Part shown: positions 22,145 to 34,352 of the stretch, one piece after another
How positions within the stretch are numbered: the stretch's first letter is position 1
Layout: every line of letters starts with the position of its first letter
Source: Gymnothorax reevesii
Taxonomy: Eukaryota; Chordata; Actinopteri; Anguilliformes; Muraenidae
NCBI GenBank assembly: GCA_029721435.1
Contig: CM056592.1
Span: forward strand, 30,993,111 to 31,057,110
Reading direction: 5' to 3'
Length of the DNA stretch: 64,000 nucleotides
Made by a program: the position numbers and the translations under genes
Notes under the pieces: model-generated
The model's database searches: none
Seen by the model: only the letters and a program-made list of their open reading frames with translations
Told to the model about the DNA's origin: nothing

Positions 22145-22859
22145 ATAGCCCCTAATAACAATCTTACACAGACTCTTCACCATTCTACAAAGGGTAAAAC
22201 TTCTTGGCCAATCTTGTCTAGCTTGAACAATCCACTGAAATCTAGCGAAACCTAATATCAAACGTTCTTGGTAAAGTTTTTTAACTTGTGGATTTCTCCA
22301 AATGCTGTTTTTCATTCATGAAGGTAGGCCTATAGCACTTTGGATGGTATCAAATCCAGATGCCAAACAGTAAATGTGTTCGACTTTGTGCTTTAGTGGA
22401 ATTATAATGATAAAAGTATTCATTATTTTTGCATATTCCCTTGTGCAAAGGGAATACGGCCACTTGGTGCCGTTTTGCAGTACTATTGTAGTTGGGTCTG
22501 CGGGGAGGTCAATATTCAGGGCTGCGCTGGATGCACAGTATGGGATTTTCACACCAGCTACCAACGTAAAAAAACTGTCATAGGGTCTTTGCTTTGGAAT
22601 AAAATGCATTTTGAATGTTTCTGATAAATTTTTCATATTGAAATTTGTGATCCAATTGGAAAACCTGTGTTTTCAAAGCTGTTTTCAGTTGTGTGCACTC
22701 TGTGACCCCTGGTGACCCCAAACTAAAACAAAAATGCAAAGTTTTGGTGTCAACTTGTTCAGGACATCCAAAGCAACATTTTGGTATCAAGATATAGATA
22801 ATATCTTAAGGGGTTGTAGAAATATTGCCTTTAGGATCGAGCCTACCCCCTGTTTTCCA

Positions 22860-24170
22860 ACAAATGGTGATTGTGGTGAATAGGTGGAAAGGGGTTACTA
22901 CCAGCCACACTCACCACTGGAGATTGGCCTTCAGTGCAGTTTCAAATGTCCCAAGGTATAAACTTTTCAGAAATATGCATAAATATCTGGTCATTTCAGG
23001 GAAATAAATCGCTCCTGGCTCTTGGACTATCGGAAGCGGTGTTGGACAATCAAGAAAGGATAGCTGACACGCTCGATAGGATTGCCTCAACACTCGCAAC
23101 CATATCCAGTACACTCAAATAAATTGAGAATAAAAAAAAACAAAAAAGATGAGCACTGAAACCGCTCTGTCCTCATTTTTGAAGTCATATACTTAGTTTA
23201 AAAAAAATCAGAGTGTTTGATTCAAAGCGTAATATTAATGCAACTTTATTCACAAAGGGGCAATTAATTGCACCAGAACTTGAACAGCGAGCCTGCAGTC
23301 TGGTTCCATCATTGCGTCAGGACACACATCCTCATGGTGAAGTGGCTGAGGGGAAAGTGGCACATCACGCTTCGTAGCGATTTTGTGCGGGACACAGCAA
23401 GCCATGATTATCCTACAGACCTGTATTGGTGAGGGAGAGTCATAAATTAGAAGATACAAGGAGTTGGATTAAACTTGACCGTAGTCTAAGCGATTTTACA
23501 AGAATAAAACAAATCTTTAGTTCTCTTTCCATACCTTCTCCGGTTTGTACCGCAATTTACCACCTGCTGTGTCCAAACACATCCAACGTCCCTTTAAAAT
23601 GCCGATGGTGGGTTCGATGGTGGAGCGAGTGCATGCGTGAATCTGATTAGCTATATTAAAAACCGGAGGACTCCGAAGGTTGGTCAGTGGTGTCACTTAA
23701 CCAGGGGGCCAGGGCATATCCTCGATCCCCTAATAAAACAAATCAAATCAAGATCAAATCAAAAGAGACTTATGTGGGAAATTATAATTATTAAAAGATA
23801 CGGACCAATCAGCCATGCGTCACCAGCTGTTCCTTGTTTGAGGTGCATTCCCACGGAGCTGTTTTGTAAAGTGTTGGTACATTTAATTTATTTTGAAATA
23901 AAAAATGCTCTGTAAATTACCAATAAATTAATAAATAAGACGGAAATATCACTGAAATGTCGCATTTGAATTAACGGCGCAAAAGACAGCAACATATCCA
24001 ATGTGCCAACATGTGGACCCTGAAATGTGCATAAGAGTACTTCTGAGTGTTCATAGGATTTGTTCTGGATAAGAAAACATTCATGAATGTCTCAATCTTT
24101 GTAAAAACTTCGTAAGTAGGACTTAAGAACAAATGTGTTCGTAAGAACGGTTCGTGAATGAGGTCCCTTG
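22860..24170. mobile_element. PIF/Harbinger remnant
   Basis: On the minus strand, 23459-23250 encodes VCRIIMACCVPHKIATKRDV, which matches the C-terminal block of Harbinger transposases (…ACxxLHNIA…). A related upstream piece lies near 23580-23640. On the plus strand, a short frame ending at 23122 (EAVLDNQERIADTLDRIAST) resembles the coiled C-terminus of the Myb-like partner protein. The opposite orientation of the two genes is typical of the superfamily. A GAATGAGGTCCC motif near 24170 may be the right end. Confidence 0.6.
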
Positions 24171-24713
24171 TTCTTTTCTGACCACCATATACTAACAGTC
24201 CTGCTCAGACATCTGCTGTTAGCCAGTTGGTAGTTTCATAGAATTCGATTGGATTTACTTTTCAAGTATTTACTGCTATTTCATTCTTCAGTCATGCAAA
24301 ACATTACATTTTCATTATTTTTGCAAGCATCATCCCCTTTAAGAATAGATTTAAATGTGCATTAGACTTTTGCACACTTCTATATGTTTATGTTGCTATT
24401 TTCATGTCTTAATCAGAAGTAAAAATGTTGCTGTCCAAGAGATTAAAAGGGTTGATTACTGTCAGTTAACAAAACCGCTACATCAGTGCTGCCCATCAGT
24501 ATTGTGAGACAGAGACACAATTTATGGCTTGACTGAGTACTCAAGCATTAGATTTGAAATTAAACAATGAATATCATGTTAAAAAGTTGTTTATCATCAC
24601 TTGCTGAAGAAAACATTCATTAGCAAAATTCATATTCGGGGCCGGATTAACACAGTGCTATGCCCCAGTGTGACCAATCATGAAATGCGCCCCCCTCGCT
24701 AGAAACTTAACAT
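24171..24713. other. No gene seen
   Basis: AT-rich sequence with no ORF, repeat or motif that I could interpret. Confidence 0.4.
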
Positions 24714-25196
24714 TGTAATGTGGAAAAAAAGCGCCACTAGATGGCAGTATTGACTTTTTTTGTTAATCCAGTATGGAGCTAGGTTTAGAGCATGTCCTGG
24801 GCATGTCTGAGAGGGGAAGTCCCAGAGAATTGAAAAAAGTCTGGAAGGTGGGAGGGGGCTGGAAAAGAGTATATACCGAGAAAATTGAGAAAGTAAAGTA
24901 GTAGGAGAAATTGCAAGGAGAAATTCTGGAGGGAAACATTTGACCAGACCAGTCACTCTTTTCAAGACCTGTGAAGCTCTTTTTGAGGATTTTTGCCTGT
25001 GTTGGAGCATTTTTCTGTCTCAGGAGAGTGCAACATAGAAACCCCATCTCAGTTACCACAGGACTGTAACTATCTCATTTTCTTTATTATTTAACTCTTG
25101 GTCAGGCTTTTTTTTAAATAAAATCTGTTAAAGTTTTACAATTTTGTCTGTGATCCCTTGCTGTCCGAGATGTCATGTCAAATTGGGGTCATAACA
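24714..25196 (+). mobile_element. Possible solo LTR
   Basis: The stretch from TGTAATGTGG to GGGTCATAACA starts TG and ends CA. It has a TATATA box near 24869 and an AATAAA near 25118 in promoter-then-poly(A) order. No target duplication was found, so the call is weak. Confidence 0.35.
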
Positions 25197-25269
25197 AATT
25201 GGGGCCATAAGAACATGGCTTATAGAATGCAGAAATGGACAACTCTTTAATAATACCAGAGAATTTCTA

Positions 25270-27510
25270 ATATTGAGGGGAAGTGCCACTCTCGTTCAAC
25301 TTCCGGTTCTCGGAACAAGTCTCTGTCCATGTGAGGGCGCTCGCGGGCGAGTGTAGAATGAATGGGAGTCGATGGGGATACATCCCTAAAAATCCACTAT
25401 TCTCTGAAAAATTTTTTTTTTCAAGTAATTTGAATATTATTTTCAAAAGGGGGGGGGGGGCAATAAAATGCACTTGGCTGAATATTGGATATTTTAAGTT
25501 CACTTATCTGTTCTAAAAAGCCATTCAAAATAACCCGATGACGTCACTGTAAAAGGCAGCACCTCTGGCTATTTCTGAGTCACCTCAGAGCCCAGAACCC
25601 GATGAGCCTCCGGCCCGTCTACGGAGACAATCAGTCACTTAGGCTGGATTTACACTGCGGGTTAAATGTGACACGAATCGGATCTTTTTCTCAAATGCGG
25701 CCAATATCCGACCTATCACATGTCTGTGCTAACAGGAAAAAAAAACACATTGATTCAGCCCTCGATCGGATCCAGGCCTCATTCAAATGTGGTTTTTGTT
25801 CGGATATGTATCAAATCAGCGATGAGCGGTGGAGGTTAGTTTGGTGAGGCAGAAACCACCCAATTAGCAATCAGACAATTAACTTGTTTAGTAAGACTAT
25901 TCGGCAGAATGACGGGCCAGTTTAAGTTTCCGCGGCGTTATTGGTCAGTACATCAAACCTGAAATGCTCAACAATGATTTGCACGTACTAAATTCCAGGA
26001 AGCCGAAGCAATGTCATCAAAAAATATTAACACAGTTCGACTTATGCAGAGTTCAATGCTTAATCAATAGCTTATACAATGTATTATCCATTAAATACGT
26101 GCTTTTACACCGAAACAAAAAGCGGGCGTTTATTTTCAGTCTTCTTTCGTTATCCGATAAACAAAATGTTTAAACAATACACAGAATCACCAAGAGTATT
26201 TTTCCTAATTTATTATTCAGATTTCCATTCTTCCAGTCTCGAATTGCAGCGTATACGTGAATGAAATCATTATCTCCTCTATCAGTATCAGGCCTCCTAC
26301 AGGCTTAGTCTAAATTGTTTTCATTGTCAATCAGGAATAGTACGTGGGAACAGGTTCACAAAATCCTGTGATAAAAGTTTGGGTCACTGCCTCACCTCCC
26401 CCTACGTCTCTGGCCTCCTGTAAGCAAATACTCGCAAATCTGCAGTTTCGTGAGCATTTCAAGTTCGATTACTGAGTAATAACGCCGCGGAAACTTAAAC
26501 TGCCCATCATTCTGCCGAATAGTCTTACTAAACTAGTTAATCGTTTGATTGCTCATCAAGCAAAGGGGAGGTTTCTGCCTCACCAAACTAACCTCCGACT
26601 GCATGTCACTGTGTCTGATTCTAGCTGCTAGAATTTTAAGCTGGTTTACCGTCTTTGCTGTCTCATACTGTTATTTCTATTGGATTATTTCACCACGTGG
26701 TGGTTAGATAGCTTTGCTGTTCCGTTTTAGCAAATGCATCGGCAATGGGTACAATCAGCTATTGGAGCTCTCTGGTTGAATAAACATGTGATAAAGAGTT
26801 CTGGTCAGCCGATGTAAAAACCCAAGTGTGCGAATATTTCACATGAATATTGCTTAAAGGGTTTTTTGGATTGCAACTGACATCAGCGATAAAGCTATTT
26901 TTAATACAAGACCAATGCTAATGCAGCGACATTGATTTTAGCCGCTGGTTGGAGAACTGCTATTTGCTTGGCCTAGCGTTAGCATTACCACAACGCGGTG
27001 GTTCGCTAGCTTTGCTGCTCCACGTCGTTTTTTATCCATTATCTTACTGTTGCTGAAAGGTAATAGAACAGTTACAAATATTAAGTTTGACAGAAACATC
27101 CTCCTTAAATGTGTTTCTGATTATCTTGACCGGCCGGCTCTGTTGTCTTGGTCTTCAGATGTCATCAAGTAGGTTCTCGAGTCGTGAATAGTCGCAGGTC
27201 CGTAACTGACCAATCAGCATTTATTAGCAGAATGCTAGCGTGTTATGGCCAAGAGCAGCCCAACCAGTAGGACACAACTTCTCGGAAATTTCACTATTAG
27301 CCTATAATCCATATTGAACTTGCAGAAAATGCCACAGTGTTTGTGATTTTTCAACGATTACCAGGTGAAACGGACAAATTTAGCCTTCTAGCTCCATAGG
27401 ACTCCATTCATTCTGCACTCTCCCGCGATCACTCCTAGTGGAATTCTGGTGGAACTGCTACCAAGTTCGATACAACGGGGCTATATGGAGAGTGGCAAGG
27501 CTCCTCGTAT
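25270..27510. mobile_element. DNA element with inverted ends enclosing a second inverted repeat
   Basis: The left end carries TGCCACTCTC and GAGTGTAGAATGAATGGGAG. The right end carries, in reverse complement, TGCCACTCTCC and GAGTGCAGAATGAATGGAG. This suggests diverged terminal inverted repeats around a non-coding body. The inner inverted repeat is listed separately. Confidence 0.45.
25831..26596. repeat. Inverted-repeat MITE, ~120-bp arms
   Basis: The left arm starts GGAGGTTAGTTTGGTGAGGC and continues through AAGACTATTCGGCAGAATGA and GTTTCCGCGGCGTTAT near 25945. The right arm (about 26478-26596) is its reverse complement with few changes. The interior is about 520 bp and non-coding. Confidence 0.75.
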
Positions 27511-28799
27511 ATAGGCTCTGATAATCCTAGCGTTTAATTTATCAATTTTAACTTAACTGGCATGCAGCAATAATGACAGCTAAAGCACCAGCGGAACAAA
27601 CCTTAAAAAGAGGATTGCCCATGGTGATAATAATAACGGTGCCCTTAAGGACAGTGACAACCCTGCTGCCTTCAGGGACAGTGCCCAAAATCTTAAGGGG
27701 TGATATGGGGTTAAATGGGCAAAATTTGATTATTTTTCCAAAAATTTTTTTTGAATAAAAATATTCTATAATAACCCACCTTTAATAATCACTAATTGCT
27801 ACATGGATAAAAAACGGAACTGAACTTTTCAATGCGGTCTAATGCATTTCCCATTGATTTCCTAAGGTATTACTTTTTCCGCGTTTCTAAAGTTTGTGGC
27901 AGCCATAACTTTTTTATTTTTATTTTATTATTATTTTTTTTAATCATTGAAAATCAATTAAATTTGGGCTGCGGGTACTTTGCTTCTTTAGAAATGCAAT
28001 GACATAGGCAAAATTTCCCTATCTGTTACATACTTTGAATATTTTGAGTATTCCTCAGATTCTGCGCAAAATCATTTCAAAATATGAGTAAAATCCCCCA
28101 AAATCACAAAATTGATAAAGTGGGCAAAGAATGGTTATGTCATTGCATTTGGATAAGCAATGGCTTTTAAATTATGAAAGAAAAACTGATAGTTAAAGAG
28201 GAATTGGTACCAGAAGTTTTCTGCATATTTAATGAGCTTGCTTGGTTGCCATGGCAACCGCATAAACAGAAAAATGCCAACTTGTAACTTTTTTGGTGGT
28301 TATTATAAATACCTCTTTAGATTTATTCTGGGTTGTTTCCTTGTGTCATTTTTCATTTAACCCCAGATCACCCCTTAATTATGAGGACTTTCCATCCAGT
28401 CGCTAAAATGGCACTTAACTTGGGTTATGAAATTTATGGCAACAAAGGCCACACATTTAAATTTACTAAATACTAAGAACAGAAATTCTATGGCAGGGGA
28501 TTTTAGAAAGGGAAAGGCTTCGTGCAGTGAACAGACTATTGTCAGCTTCTGCGATCATGCTAACGTTCTCCGTCTCCGAGTTCAGCTGTTGCCGTTAGCC
28601 CACCTGCGACAGGCTCCCGTTAAAGGTCTACTAAGTAAGAAAAAAATAAACCCTGAAGACATGTATTATTGCCTGTAATTCACGAATCCAGCATTTAACT
28701 TTCGTAATTGTATGTCATATTGGCAAAAAAAAAATGAAGAAACTAGACACTTTGAGACCTCTCCTTAAAACTCGCAAGCGATTGGCTAATCGGCTTCCA
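27511..28799. other. No gene seen
   Basis: AT-rich sequence. Short ORFs here lack recognisable domains, and no clear repeat boundary was found. Confidence 0.4.
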
Positions 28800-29395
28800 C
28801 GTATGAAAAGTAAGTTGCACCGGAGCCAGTCTCTCACCTTATTTCTTTACTCTGAGAGCACTCCACACTTAACAGGTGCTGCTTGTTCTCCCCAGTTAGG
28901 TAAGACCACAATCATTCATCTGGATGCGTTTGCTTAATTTAAATCAACGTTGTTCAAAATTACTCTCGGTATCGAGTGAAAAAAGTGGCACTTGGCAGTG
29001 AAATAGGCTATAAAAAGCATGCGGCTCAAACTATTTGACATTGATTTAAATTCCGCAAATACGCGTCCTGATGAATGATTGTCATCCTACCTAATCGGGG
29101 AGAACAAGCAACACCTGTTAAGAGTGGAGTGCTCTCGGAGTGAACATTTTGTTAATCATGAAAAAGACTGAGAACAGGTCAGGGCTAATTATTGTTTAAA
29201 ACAAATGTTTTGTCCACCCCAGTTCTCAGTTCTACTGAATTTAGCCCATGATCGCATATGGAGAGAAACCATGTCTTCTGTTGCCATAATTGGAAAATGC
29301 GTCAGTAAAGAAAAATAATTGAGAACTAGACAGGACTATCCTAATTGTCATAAAGGGACGTGTCTTTGCCACCCCAATTCCCGGTTCTAGCTCCA
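28800..29395. mobile_element. Dispersed repeat, copy 2, with ~130-bp inverted arms
   Basis: The left arm has GAGAGCACTCCACACTTAAC, TGTTCTCCCCAGTTAGGTAA and ATTTAAATCAACG. The right arm near 29035-29150 is the reverse complement. The segment after it, with CTGAATTTAGCCCATGAT and ATAATTGAGAACTAGACAGG, matches copy 1 at 19160-19590 in the same order. No coding sequence was recognised. Confidence 0.65.
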
Positions 29396-30157
29396 CCACT
29401 GTCTGAAATGTCTTTATTGCAATTTCATTGCTTAAAATCTCTCAGTTAAGACAAGCGTGAGAATTCCCGAGTCATAATCGATTTCCGTGACACTAATGGG
29501 GAAATCCACCATAATGCACGTGAAACTGATTAACTTAATGCACAATGACTTCAATTCCGCGAGTGAATTTCTCCAGAGCGGGCTGATTGGAAAATTGCGA
29601 AGTACGGCACAGGAAGGTGAATGCCATAAAGAGGCGAGCGACACTACTGAATGCGTGTGACTTGGCATCTCTTTTTTGGGAAGTGATTTAAAGTCATTGT
29701 CATGGTTTGGGAGCTTTGAGAGCTCTGTTTGTTACTCTTGTCTGGGATGATATCGTTTTGCTTCCTATCGGATTCCTTTGCCAGCTGGCAGTAATTGGGG
29801 GCGTCGCCCGGACTCTATTTAAGCTCCAGTTTCGCTTCGTGTTTCTTGCTAGAGTGTCAGTGCATCTTTGGCGCTTTAGCCAGTAAGGTCTCTCGAGAGA
29901 TTATTGTTAGGGACTTAGCTCCATACAGGATCAGTGTTAGTGAGTAAAGGAATCTTTGACTTACTCCCCTTTTCTTTTGTTTTCCTCGAGGTCGCTTGTT
30001 TTCTACCACGGACGGCGTCTGGTCCGTTGGTAGCGCGAGACTCCTTATTTCTATCTGTTTTTAGTCTCTCTTCAGGCTGTGAGGTTTGCCTTTTTAATAT
30101 TTGGCCACTGCTCTTGACGTTCACCTTCAGCAGCTATCACAGTACACTCTAGCCACT

Positions 30158-31150
30158 ATGGAGACATCAGCGGTGGCTGAAATTAAGAGGGCTATCGCCA
30201 GCCAACAAGAGATGTTGGCTGGGTTCGCAAAAACACTTTCAGGATTTTGTAATCAGCGATCTGAACTTGCTGAGAGATTACACCTGCAGGAGACCGCTCT
30301 CCAGAATCAGCAGAGCGTCCTGTTAGACTTGTCTGAGAGTATTAAATCTCTAACGTTACAAACTTCACAAGGAGTTGCAGAAGCACCATCCATACATAGT
30401 CCCCAAGAACCTGAGTTACAAATCCCCAAAAGATATATTGGCGAGGTCGGAAAGTGTAAGGATTTTATTGCCCAATGTGGCATATTTTTTAAGGCTCAGC
30501 CGTCACGTTTTGTTGATGAGGATTCTCGGGTTGCATTTATATTATCCCTGTTGGCTGGCACAGCTTTCAATTGGGTCGGCCCACTAATTAGATCTAACTC
30601 ACCGGTTGTCAATTCGGGAGAGGCCCTCGTTAGGGAGATGGTGTCTGTTTTCGAGACATTTGTGGTCAAGACGCAGCTACGCGTTTAATGCACCTAAAAC
30701 AGGGCAAAGAAAGTGCAGCTGAGTTTTCAATTGTTTTGCGTTCTCTGGCCACAGAGTCAGGCTGACCGGAGGCTCCTCTGATGACTATTTAGCCATGCCC
30801 TTATGGAGGAGATTAAGGACGTGCTGGCTACTTTAGAACCCTGCTCGACTTTAGACTCCTTAGTTCATACTGCTGTGCGAATTGACAATCGCATACGCAA
30901 ACGCAGCCGGCAAAGACTAAATAAATCACCGCTGGCTGACAATGGGGCTAAAATTGCTAATGGCGAATGTGCACCTCCTATTCCACTTATAAAAGATTCT
31001 ACTCCGGTGGAGCCAATGCAAGTTGATGGTTCGTTTGACCGACAGACAAAGAGACCTATGCGCAGAAGAGTAATCTGCTTTAATTGTAATATGCCAGGTC
31101 ATGTCCGTCCACATTGTCCTCAGCTTCGGGGAAACGGAAAACCCCTCTAG
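30158..31150 (+). pseudogene. gag of the Sushi-like element
   Basis: From METSAVAEIKRAIASQQE the frame runs to 30688. It contains a capsid region with FILSLLAGTAFNWVGPLI, similar to Sushi/PEG10-type Gag. After a frame break it continues at 30803-31150 with MEEIKDVLATLEPC and a zinc knuckle CFNCNMPGHVRPHC. The ATG at 30158 is preferred over the upstream TTG because family members start close to it. The gene is broken between the two parts, so it cannot make full-length Gag. Confidence 0.7.
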
Positions 31151-34100
31151 CGATTCAGGGGGCTCTAGAGGGGCAGACCCAATTTCCCTTCCGAACACTA
31201 ATCCCTGTAGAACTTACTGTGGGGAGCAAGAGATTTACTATTGAAGTGTTCGTGGACTCGGCCGCTGTTGATTGTTTCATGGATATTAAGTGGGCTAGGA
31301 GGCACTCCGTTCCCACTGTTACGCTTTCACAATCCCGTTCTGTTAGAACTTTGGACGGTCGCCCTCTGGGAACGGGAGTTATAACTGAAGTTTCAGAACT
31401 GCTAAAAATGTTCATTTCCTTTGGTAGCCACTCTGAAGAGGTTTGATTTTTTTATTATCAGGTCCCCCACTTTCCCTATAGTTTTGGGTCATTCATGGTT
31501 ACGGGAACATGAACCTTGTATCAGCCAGGGGGAACAGATCCTATCGTCCGCTGGGGTCCCAAGTGTAGCACTCATTGTAGAACTAATGAGAATGGTTCTT
31601 TCGGACATCAAGCAATGGGGCAGGCTGACGCTGAGAGTGAGTGTGAGGAAGTTATCGCTCCGTACCCTCCTAGACTAGAAAAAGGGGCAGAGGAGCGGTT
31701 GGAATGGGATCCTCAGTTTGACTGGCGACAGCCAGAGGACGATTACTTTTTAGAGAACTTTAGCGATTCGGAATCAGTCACGGAGTCATTAGATTCTGAG
31801 CAGGGTAAAGAATTTGGGGCCACCCTGAACTTTGACTTGCCTCCGAATGTCCCCAGGGATTATACCGATCTTGCTGAGGTGTTTAGTAAACAACAAGCCT
31901 CTACGTTACCCTTGCATCGTCTGCATGACTGCGAAATTAATCTTTATCCTGGGACAACTCCACCTAGGGGTTCGCTATATTTGCTGTCAGGACCTGAGCG
32001 TAGGGCTATGCAAGAGTATATTCAGGAGGCTCTCGCCAATGGTTTTATTTGGCCGTCCACGTCCCCTGCTGGAGCGGGATTCTTTTTCGTGGGGAAAAAG
32101 GATGGCGGTCCTGAGACCCTGTATTGATTATAGGGGTTTGAATAAAATCACCATTAAAAACCAACACCCCCTTCCGTTAATGAATTCCGCGTTTGAACGT
32201 CTGCAGGAGGCATCATTTTTTACGAAGCTAGATCTTTGTAATGCGTATAATTTGATTTGCATTTGGGAGGGGGACGAATGTAAAATGGCTTTTAACACTC
32301 ATGACGGGCACTACGAATATCGGGTCTTACCGTTCGGGCTTGTTAATGCCCCCTCGGTGTTTCAGGCATTCGTCATGACGTGCTCCGAGAGATGTTGGAG
32401 AAATTCATCTTCGTTTATCTTGACGACATTTTGGTTTTTTCTTCAACACTGTCGGAGCACAAACAATGTCAGACGTGCACTGGAAGCCCTGCTCAATGCC
32501 AAACTTTATGTTAAAGCCAAAAAATGTGTTTTCCCCGCCCAAACTGTTTCGTTCTTGGGCTTTATTGTTTCTAAGTGGTCGGTGCGGATGGACCCGGACA
32601 AGGCGGCAGCGGTCAGGAATTAGCCTGCACTGCAGAGTGTTAAAGAGGTTCATCGCATTCTGGGGTTTGCAAATTTTTATAGGAGGTTTGTTCGTAATTA
32701 TAGCATGGTTGCTGCCTCCATTATTGTGCTCACTAAAAAGAATACCTTCTCAGCGTTTTTTTGGTCTCCTGCAGCTGATGCTGCCTTTCAGGAATTAGAA
32801 AAACGTTTTAGCTCAGAACATATTTTGGTTTTGCCCAATCCCTCCCTCCCATTTGTTGTGGAGGTAGATGCTTCGGAGGTGGGCGTGGGTGCTATTTTGT
32901 CCCAGCACCCTCATTGGGATAATAAGCTTCAGCCATGCGCGTAATTCTCCCAGTCTTTGTCCGCCACGGACCGTAATTATAGTATTGGTGACCAGGAGTT
33001 ATTAGCGGTCAAGTTGGCCCTCGAAGAGTGGCGCCACTGACTGGAGGGAGCTGAGCACCCTTTTGTGGTATGGACCAACCATAAAAACCTCCAATATATT
33101 CAGCAAACCAAGCGACGTAATTCCCGGCAGGTGTGATGGTCATAATTTGTAAACCGCTTTGATTTCACGCTCACCTATCGCCCGGGGTCTAAAAATATTA
33201 AGCCTGATGCCCTGTCACGAATGTATGATCGCACTGATCGCGATCCTACCCCGGAGCCTGTTATTCCTACTATGCAGATCGTGGCATCCATTCAGTGGGA
33301 GGTTGAGGCGCTGGTTCAGGAGGCCTTGAAATCTGATCCCGGTCCTGGGGGGGAGCCCCCTGGCTGTTTATTTGTCCCGCATAGAGTTAGGCCACAGGTC
33401 CTCCAGCGGGGACACTCCTCCTGCTTGGCGGGGCACCCGGGGGCCAATCGGACCAAGCAGTTCCTGGCCCAACATTTTTGGTGGCCGGATATGATGAGGG
33501 ACATTTGGGAGTTTGCTGCTGCCTGTGGCGTCTGTTCCAGGAATAAGACTTCCCATCTCCCTCCCTCTGGTTTGCTGTGACCTTTGCCCGTTCCCAGGCG
33601 CCCTTGGTCGCATATTGTGTTAGATTTTGTTACAGGGCTGGCTGTATCTGACGGCAACACGGTCATTTTGGTTGTGGTTGACCGTTTTTCTAAAGTGGCG
33701 CATTTTGTCGCGCTACCTAAGCTGCCTTCGGCGCGGGAGTCAGCGCATCTTGTGGTCAACAATGTGTTCCGGTTGCATGGGCTTCTGCAGGATGTCGTGT
33801 CTGACCGAGGCCCTCAGTTTACGGCCAGATTCTGGCAGGCGTTTTGCAAGCAGTTGGGGGCCACAGTGAGTCTCTCTTCTGGGTTTCATCCGGAGACCAA
33901 CGGGCAGACAGAACGGACTAATCAATCCCTTTAAAACTCTCTCCGATGTTTGGCAGTGGAAAATCCATCATCGTGGAGTCGATTTTTAGCTTGAGCCGAG
34001 TATTCCCATAACTCGCTGTGTAATTCCTCCACGGGGCTTTCCCTGTTTGAGGCCTGAGTGGGATACCAACCCCGACTATTCCCGGAGACTGAGAACGATT

Positions 34101-34330
34101 CCGAGATTCCCTCAGTCAACCAGTTCATTCGTCGCTGTCGGTCGGTTTGGACTAAGGTCCGTTCTTTGCTGTTGCGTTCGGGGCGTAAACAAAAATCCTT
34201 CGCTGATAGAAGGCGTCGTTTGGCCTTGTCTTATCAGGTTGGGCAGAGAGTTTGGCTGTCTGCCCAGGGACCTCCCTTAGAAGGTAGAATCCCGAAAAGT
34301 GGTGCCCACTTTGACCGCTGCTCTTGACGT
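31150..34330 (+). pseudogene. pol of the Sushi-like element (PR-RT-RH-IN), broken
   Basis: The protease region has FVDSAAVDCFMD near 31250, where the usual D-S/T-G is DSA, so it is probably inactive. Reverse transcriptase pieces lie at 31850-32620: [39 protein letters not shown], and a Y-L-D-D-containing stretch in a shifted frame near 32415. RNase H has [17 protein letters not shown] near 32860. Integrase spans 33440-33934 with [46 protein letters not shown] and [17 protein letters not shown]. At least four frame breaks and stops separate these parts. Confidence 0.75.
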
Positions 34331-34352
34331 CCACCTTCAGCAGCTATCACAC

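Larger units (their letters stand above)
29698..34352 (+). mobile_element. Decayed Sushi-like Gypsy retrotransposon
   Basis: A 5' LTR-like stretch (about 29698-30100, starting TGTCATGG, with a TATTTAAG box near 29816) is followed by gag, protease, reverse transcriptase, RNase H and integrase in the usual Gypsy order. Several frameshifts and stops break pol. The integrase C-terminus is cut and no 3' LTR is present. A ~40-bp segment containing CTGCTCTTGACG and CACCTTCAGCAGCTATCAC occurs both before gag (30106) and at the 3' end (34312). Confidence 0.8.

Noticed and set aside
30101..30157. Upstream TTG start for the Sushi-like gag
   Set aside because: The ATG at 30158 gives a family-like start, and the extra segment is part of the leader repeat also seen at the 3' end.
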